Shown in pieces: positions 58,801 to 64,000 of a stretch of 64,000 nt of DNA. The notes under the pieces are model-generated. The model saw only the letters and a list, made by a program, of their open reading frames with translations. It did not search any database and was not told where the DNA came from. The stretch spans positions 92,001 to 156,000 of the forward strand of contig CALZFC010000104.1 of the NCBI GenBank assembly GCA_945643635.1, in the 5' to 3' direction. Positions within the stretch are counted from its first letter, which is position 1, and the number at the start of each line of letters is the position of its first letter. The DNA comes from Allodiplogaster sudhausi. Its lineage: Eukaryota > Nematoda > Chromadorea > Rhabditida > Diplogasteridae. A program made the position numbers and the translations under genes.

Positions 58801-59691
58801 ACTGAGAAAGAGGTGGGACATTCGAGGACCCATGCACATGAAGTCATTGGGCATCTACACTACACTTTGATCTTAACCAAAAGGCCGAGAAGCGATCTTG
58901 GGTGAAAAGAAGAGGTTTTCATTACCTAGACCGTTTGAAGACTGGGTGAGGATGCTCCATTTCAAAAATATCAACAGTTATATTGTTACAATACTTGAGA
59001 TTAGTACTCTGTAATGTTTAGGGTTCCATTAGTTACCTATTCAGTTACTTGGATATTTCTTAAAACTAACTAAATAGATTTCTTGAAGGCCGCAGCAGAC
59101 GTGGAGATCTTCGATGACGACGATTTCTATCAGCTTCTCCTGAAGGATTTGATAGAGCGGAAGAGCACTGCAAGTCGTGGAGACTTGGATCCAATCGAGA
59201 TGAGCCGGTTAGAACCGTTTAATAATAATAGTATATTCAGAGGAAAAGTAATCCTTTTATTACGTTTTTTTATATATACAACTTATTTATTTCTTATGTA
59301 TTTTGAAAATCGCACTATTTTTTTTAGAATAACTAAATGATAAGCTTGTAAGGTGTTCTTCGTTCCTTTTCAGGCAATGGCTTGACCTGCAGAAGTTGAG
59401 ACAGAAGAGAAGCAAAAAGAAGAAGGTGGACACGAAGGCCTCCAAGGTGCGGAAATGATTTTTTTTTTAACAAAAAGGGAAACTTTTTTATTTCTCAGAA
59501 TCCGAAAGGTGTTTTAATCGAACTCATTTATTATGCACCTCTCTACGAGAAACAGTTGAACCTTTTTCTAGGGTCGCAAGATTAGATATACGGCACTTCA
59601 AAAGTTGGTGAACTTCCATCCGGCCACGCCCGAAATCGTTGAATGGAGCCACGAAGCACGTAACGAGCTCTTTAGATCGTTGTTTACGTAA
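55402..59691 (+). CDS. AATF/Bfr2/Che-1 family ribosome biogenesis protein
   Basis: Fifteen exons: 55402-55483, 55606-55744, 56121-56257, 56426-56559, 56672-56726, 56810-56847, 57014-57137, 57477-57602, 57766-57940, 58172-58294, 58411-58528, 58678-58758, 59089-59207, 59374-59446 and 59572-59691; 547 residues, close to human AATF (560). The N-terminus (MSLLKELEELNKPVAALPDL, DYDFID) is followed by long Glu/Asp/Lys blocks, then YEGESVSRHALFG. The AATF leucine-zipper region holds ESVRKQLAISEQVLLLTIKQ and MRAFNQLPRGAL. The TRAUB region holds FRDSTLSKWDERTRL, QINKILSDKRRLISRTQVKR, DDDDFYQLLLKDLIERKS and the hallmark KKVDTKASKGRKIRYTALQK, ending NELFRSLFT. The protein acts in the nucleolus in small-subunit (SSU) processome assembly and, in animals, in transcription and stress responses. 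The intron 58295-58410 starts GCGAGT, a GC-AG intron. An antisense U2-like sequence lies in intron 58759-59088. Confidence 0.94.
55765..55870. repeat. CT microsatellite in AATF intron 2
   Basis: (CT)n array directly after the 5' splice site at 55745. A second CT tract precedes the acceptor at 57013. Confidence 0.85.
58758..58896 (-). ncRNA. U2 snRNA-like sequence, antisense in an AATF intron (probable pseudogene or diverged variant)
   Basis: Read on the minus strand from 58896, the first 37 bases, starting ATCGCTTCTCGGCCTTTTGG and continuing TTAAGATCAAAGTGTAGT, match the 5' end of U2 snRNA with one change (C to T in GGCTAAG). This includes stem I and GTAGT of the branch-site-pairing GTAGTA. 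Beyond this the sequence diverges, but CTCGAATG and TTCCCAAGGG, both present in worm U2 as I recall it, recur in the right order. I see no Sm site (RAUUUUUGR) and the total is shorter than the usual 190 bases. A decayed U2 copy is most likely. Confidence 0.6.
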
Positions 59692-60742
59692 ACATAAAGG
59701 GGACTTGACCTCGCTGAACCCTCCCGTCCATTCTCTTGTTTCCATGTGCTTGCTCCTTTTTCTCTTCCATGCCCTTGTTGTTATTGTTACTAGAAGTGCC
59801 TGCCCACTTTGCTTGTTACTCAGAGTTTCTTGTTGTTCATCATCATCTTCGCCCCTTCCCATTTTGCAATGTTTGAAGTAAGCAAAGATTGTTTTCTTCT
59901 TGTTATTCAAAGTGGAAAAAGATAATGTTTAGAAAGCGTTATTCACACAGCAAGAAAGTAAAATGAGCAAGGAGTTGAATTCGTCGCCTAGCTAGTACCC
60001 ATAGAACAAGAAAATAGAGGGGAGAGGACATAACAATCGAGGGTGTCAATTAATAGTACTCTGCTAACAACGAGAGGAAGAGCAAAATGAAGTTGATAAT
60101 ATTCATCGAGGAGTCGGTTATCACAGAGCGGTCACACGAGGAACGACCAAAGAATACCGTAATCTATCGACTTTTAAGGCAATCGTGTCAAAAAAAATGG
60201 GAGAAGGATGTGAAATATTGGAGAAGAGAATAAATGACAGAACAACTAGCTCCTGAAAGCATGAGAAAGAAAAGGACTATTAACCGGGCATGACCATGTC
60301 TAAACAAGAAAATAAGTGGCCGTGGAAAAAGAAACGGATGGCGATGGGTAAAAAGCGGCACAGTGTTCAACGCCAGTCAGAATCAGTTGGACATAAATGA
60401 ATCTATCTCCCTTGTGCAATTATTTTAAAAATACAAAGCATATATGCAGAAATAATGTGATTAGCGAAATCCGCTACAGACATTCACATCTGCAGTTGAT
60501 ATTGTGGGTTTGATGTACTAAAAGAAACAGTCAATGAGCAAGCAAAGGGGAGAGAGGAAACTGCAGAACAAAGGTTGGAAAAGGTGGTTTGGTCATACGC
60601 AGAGAAAAAGCACATGAATATAGCATTTGATATATGATTGATAGTGTGTACCAGCGACTGACCAGATAACTCAAGTCGGAATGGAAAGAGAGATTAAGTG
60701 GGAGAGATCTTCTCTCATCTCTCTTCTTCTAATCCGACTCCA
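59692..60742. other. Intergenic between convergent genes
   Basis: 3' flanks of AATF (+) and of the membrane-protein gene (-). A minus frame at 59524-59910 is antisense to the last AATF exon and has no features. No gene recognised. Confidence 0.5.
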
Positions 60743-63700
60743 TTATAAGCTGTTCACACGTTGCTGCTGCCCGGGCTCGTACTCGTTCTTGTAGACGTAG
60801 TTACATACCTGAAATATGTCTACTTTTTCCTAACAGTTTTTTTTTCATTTAAACGGTTTATTTCTTTTTTTTTTGTGAGAAAATAGATTTTTTTTTCTTC
60901 ATAACTGTACATATTTACAGAACTAAAAGATCCTCCCGCTACTAAGTAGTTGTCAAGGAAAGCGCTGGACAATTCAGATGTCAGTTATCAAACCGTTATC
61001 AACTGGCGAACAAGGTTGGGCAGTATCAATAATATCGTATGCAAACATTGTTGTATTGGGTTGATAAGGTATGTTGATAAGGAAATATCCACTATTTTGC
61101 AGGGTTTCGTAAGACGGACACGAACACAGTGGGTTCGTGGGTTTAAGAGAGCCATTCTGAGAGGTTCGAGCAGGCCTCTATACAAGACATGTCGGGAACA
61201 AAATTATTTTTTTGATTTTTTATTCCTTCTAATGGCTTATGTAGCACCCTATAGAGATCCCAAAAAAATTGTTTCAAAAATTTTTTTCTGTTATTTCACC
61301 ATGGATATGCACCGAAAACCCAAAAAAACTCAAATGATCATAACTTTGTTCTTTGTTGAGATATATTAATTTTGAACTGTTTATTCAATTCCAAATTGAA
61401 AGGCGCACAAAACTCATGTTAACCACTTTCTAAAAATATTTCATTAAAGGCCTCATTTTGGCATTTTAATATTTCGAGTGGTGCGTTTGGGGCATAAAAA
61501 CCCCCCCATGTCAAAAAGCTGAAAGCACCACGTGAAAGAGCGACCTTTGTTACCCCTATTTAGATACATTTCATTCAGAAATCCGGTCCCCAATTTTACA
61601 ACATTTTGACTTGAAGCGCGCGAGTCGGTCAAAATGGCACATTTTTCGGCCGCCGAGGCACGATGCAAGCACATTAATCGATCCATAACTGCGTTCAATG
61701 TCAATATTACAAAACCGTAAGTATATCATCTAAGAGATCTCACGGAGATCTTCAAATGTTACATACATACTTTTATTGAAAAGTTTCAATTTATATGGGA
61801 AATTTCGTTCTGTACAATTAGAAGGCTTAAAAAACTACTTTAAAAACATTTTCGCCTGTCGAAATATATATCATAAGAAAGAGGATGAAATTTGCTACAA
61901 GACGAACCCCTTTCAATGGAATTCCATGCATACGATCTTTTGTTATAAGCCATAAGACTAGGACAGCATGGCCTTATGGAAAAACTGTAGAAAAAATGAT
62001 TGGAATATTCTAATTCGAATTTGGAATATTCTAATTCGAATAACCTAAAATGTGAATTGTTGGGCAAAATGACAGCGACGCTACTGGCACTACTTTTATG
62101 GCTTATAACAAAAGATCGTATGCATGCAATTCCATTGAAAAGGGTTCATCTTGTACAAAATTTCATCCTCTTTCTAATGATGTATGTTTCGACAGGCGAA
62201 AATGTTTTTAAAGTAGTTTTTTAAGCCTTCTAATTGTACAGAACGAAATTTCCCATATAAATTGAAACTTTTCAATAAAAGTATGTATGTAACATTTGAA
62301 GATCTCCGTGAGAGCTCTAAGATGATATACTTACGATTCTATAATATTGATATTGACCGCAGTTATGGATCGATGAATGCGCTTGCGCAGTGCCTCGGCG
62401 GTCGAAAAATGCGCCATTTTGACCGACTCGCGCTCTTCAAGTCAAAATGTTGTAAAATTGGGGACCGGATTTCTGAATGATATGTATCTAAATAGGGGTA
62501 ACAAAGGTCTCTCTTTCACGTGGTGCTTTCAGCTTTTTGACATGGGGGGTTTTTATGCCCCAAACGCACCACTCGAAATATTAAAATGCCAAAATGAGGT
62601 CTTTTATGAAATATTTTTAAAAAGTGATTAACACGAGTTTTGTGCGCCTTTCAATTTGGAATTGAATAAACAGTTCAAAATTAATATATCTCAACAACGA
62701 ACAAAGTTATGATCATTTGAGTTTTTTTTGGGTTTTCGGTGCATATCCATGGTGAAATAACAGAAAAAATTTTTAAAACAATTTTTTTGGGATCTCTATA
62801 GGGTGCTACATAAGACATTAGAAGGAATAAAAAATCAAAAAAATTTTGTTCCCGACATGCCCGTGCTCGAGTCTCTCAGATTGGCTCTCTTAAGTTGAGG
62901 TTCTAGTTCGGATTGATAAGGAGGAGAGAGGGAAATCAGAGAACAGTGAATTCTGAAAGAATGAGCGTCAAGTGCTTTCAGCTCATAAAACCACATGAGA
63001 TCTCACGTCAGCCCATGCCAATAATGTGCATATATTCTTTTGTATTTCATTTAATACGAATGCACTTTACATGCATGCTAATAAACATGACGATGATGAT
63101 GAGTTGAGTCGAGTAGTAGTCAACCTCACTAATCAGCGGGAAATTTATCCAAGAATAGGTTAGGAAATGATGTAACCTCGCCGTTATTCCTTTTATCGCA
63201 AGTCGGCCAGAAAATACAAGTGTCCGGGTCGGAGTAGCAGATCAGGCCGAGGGCGACGAAGAAGATCAACGAGCAGATGTGACAGGGTCTCAAGTGGAGA
63301 ACTACAGTAATCAATAGCAGCAGGATATTTATGATGAAAGAATGAAGCTAATAATGAGTATTACTACGTGAAAGAAGATACCTCCTCTCGATGAAGAAGC
63401 CGATGATGTAGAACCACATAAAGAGTGCCTGCTCAAGTAAGAAGAGAGGATGCAGCCAGTGCTTGGGGATCAGGAGCACGGGCAGCAGCCATTGCAAGCA
63501 GTACATGGCGGGAGATGATGGTCGTCACGAGAGACCAGGGAAGTAGAATCGGAAGAACCAATCGGTGGAGAAGCCAAAGACGAACAGTTAGATTGCACCT
63601 GAACAGTTTACGATAAACAAAGTGTTTTACTAGGCAAAATCGCATTGATAATGATAGAGAACGAGGAAGGGAACGAAGGCGGGAATATGGGGAAACCCGG

Positions 63701-63968
63701 CTTCAATAGCGCAATATCGAAGTGGACACGCATTACGACGGCAGCAACATAAAACAGAATCTCGCAGGAAAATATGAGGGGAAACTCGGCACTTTGCTGA
63801 ATAAGACAGAACGTCATATTCTGTATATTCACGGTCTTTCTACACAGTTTGGTGCCAGATTCTCAACTCTAACCTGAGCACCTGCATATTATAAACGAAA
63901 ACAGCTGGGGAAAGCGGAAGAATAAAGACGCCCTTTCCACACCAACCACTGGGCAACAATAAGTGAGC
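60743..63968 (-). CDS. Multi-pass membrane protein, partial (5' end beyond the window), frame problems in the middle
   Basis: Minus-strand exons: 63968-63882 (GWCGKGVFILPLSPAVFVYN), 63796 to about 63650 (AEFPLIFSCEILFYVAAVVM; FPSSFSIIINAIL), 63598-63383 (VRLWLLHRLVLPILLPWSLV; WLLPVLLIPKHWLHPLFLLE; FMWFYIIGFFIERR), 63288-63178 (PCHICSLIFFVALGLICYSD; FWPTCDKRNNGE) and probably 60808-60743 (VCNYVYKNEYEPGQQQRVNSL, stop). At least four hydrophobic segments. The third exon reads well in one frame up to SLVTTIISRH and in another from YCLQWLLP, so one base seems extra near 63510; its join to the previous exon is also out of phase. Alternatively the protein ends at the stop at 63131-63129 by reading through the last donor. 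Not a family I recognise. The last intron would contain palindromic element 2. Confidence 0.5.
61143..62893. mobile_element. TTAA-bounded palindromic (foldback) element 2, 1.75 kb
   Basis: TTAA at 61143-61146 and 62890-62893 flank inverted ends GAGAGCCATTCTGAGAG (left) and the complement of GAGAGCCAATCTGAGAG (right). Arms of about 800 bp (61143-61953 and about 62094-62893) are nearly identical inverted copies. The centre of about 140 bases has a direct duplication of TTGGAATATTCTAATTCGAA. The outermost TTAAGAGAGCC is shared with element 1, but the interiors differ. No transposase. It lies in the probable last intron of the minus-strand membrane-protein gene. Confidence 0.85.
62894..63128. other. 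Flank of element 2, no separate gene
   Basis: AT-rich sequence, probably intronic to the minus-strand gene. Nothing else seen. Confidence 0.4.
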
Positions 63969-64000
63969 CTGGAGACGGAAAGAAATAAACAGTTGACCCA

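Noticed and set aside
58758..58896. A tRNA or spliced-leader RNA in the AATF intron
   Set aside because: The conserved block is the U2 5' end; there is no A-box/B-box pair and no SL-like splice donor.
61453..62631. Two similar open frames (minus 61453-61704, plus 62377-62631) sharing ILTDSR.SSQNVVKLGTGFL
   Set aside because: The similarity follows from the two arms of the palindrome being inverted copies; both frames are short and lack transposase or other features.

Overview
This window is nuclear DNA of an animal, almost certainly a nematode. Every gene is split into short exons by GT-AG introns that mostly end in a nematode-type TTTCAG. The gene set is worm-like: a MATH-BTB protein, two paralogous 7TM chemoreceptors, a secreted DOMON protein, a GLYAT-like acyltransferase, and a proteasome beta-5 subunit that reads like nematode PBS-5. 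Two genes sit about 107 bp apart in operon-like spacing. I cannot fix the species; the very high load of (CT)n/(GA)n arrays suggests a non-Caenorhabditis rhabditid or diplogastrid.

Layout. 1-4.9 kb is repeats: CT tracts, a duplicated GGCCCC-rich satellite, two copies of a tRNA-like SINE and two diverged tandem arrays. 4.9-11.5 kb (+) holds a GLYAT-like acyltransferase, a MATH-BTB substrate adaptor and a glycosyltransferase-like type II membrane protein. 12.6-14.2 kb and 21.4-24.1 kb (+) hold two 7TM receptors with the same eight-exon structure. Between them lie a minus-strand Gln/Tyr/Pro-rich repeat gene with two in-frame TAGs (16.2-17.3 kb) and a plus-strand Ser/Lys-rich orphan gene (18.2-19.8 kb). 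24.6-26.3 kb (-) is a complete DOMON protein with signal peptide and GPI-type tail.

26.3-37 kb is a gene-poor stretch of alternating pyrimidine and purine microsatellites. It leads into a 15-exon leucine-rich-repeat transmembrane gene (37.0-47.3 kb, +) whose large introns hold more of the same repeats. 50.1-52.4 kb (+) is the 20S proteasome beta-5 gene and 55.4-59.7 kb (+) is AATF/Bfr2, a ribosome-biogenesis factor. A nearly perfect 2.6 kb palindrome bounded by TTAA lies between them. An intron of AATF carries an antisense U2-snRNA-like sequence. 60.7 kb to the window end (-) is a multi-pass membrane protein gene with a second TTAA-bounded palindrome (1.75 kb) in its likely last intron.

Apart from the possible two-gene operon there is no obvious functional cluster. 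The proteasome and AATF genes are housekeeping; the receptor, DOMON, GLYAT, MATH-BTB and LRR genes are typical environment- or surface-facing worm families. Several conserved genes carry single-base frame breaks or non-AG exon junctions, which are either real lesions or assembly indels. The most unusual items are the two TTAA-bounded palindromic elements with shared ends, the tRNA-like insertion inside one of them, the antisense U2-like sequence, a 93 bp hairpin, a short near-identity tract between the receptor genes, and two introns that appear to end in TTCCG.
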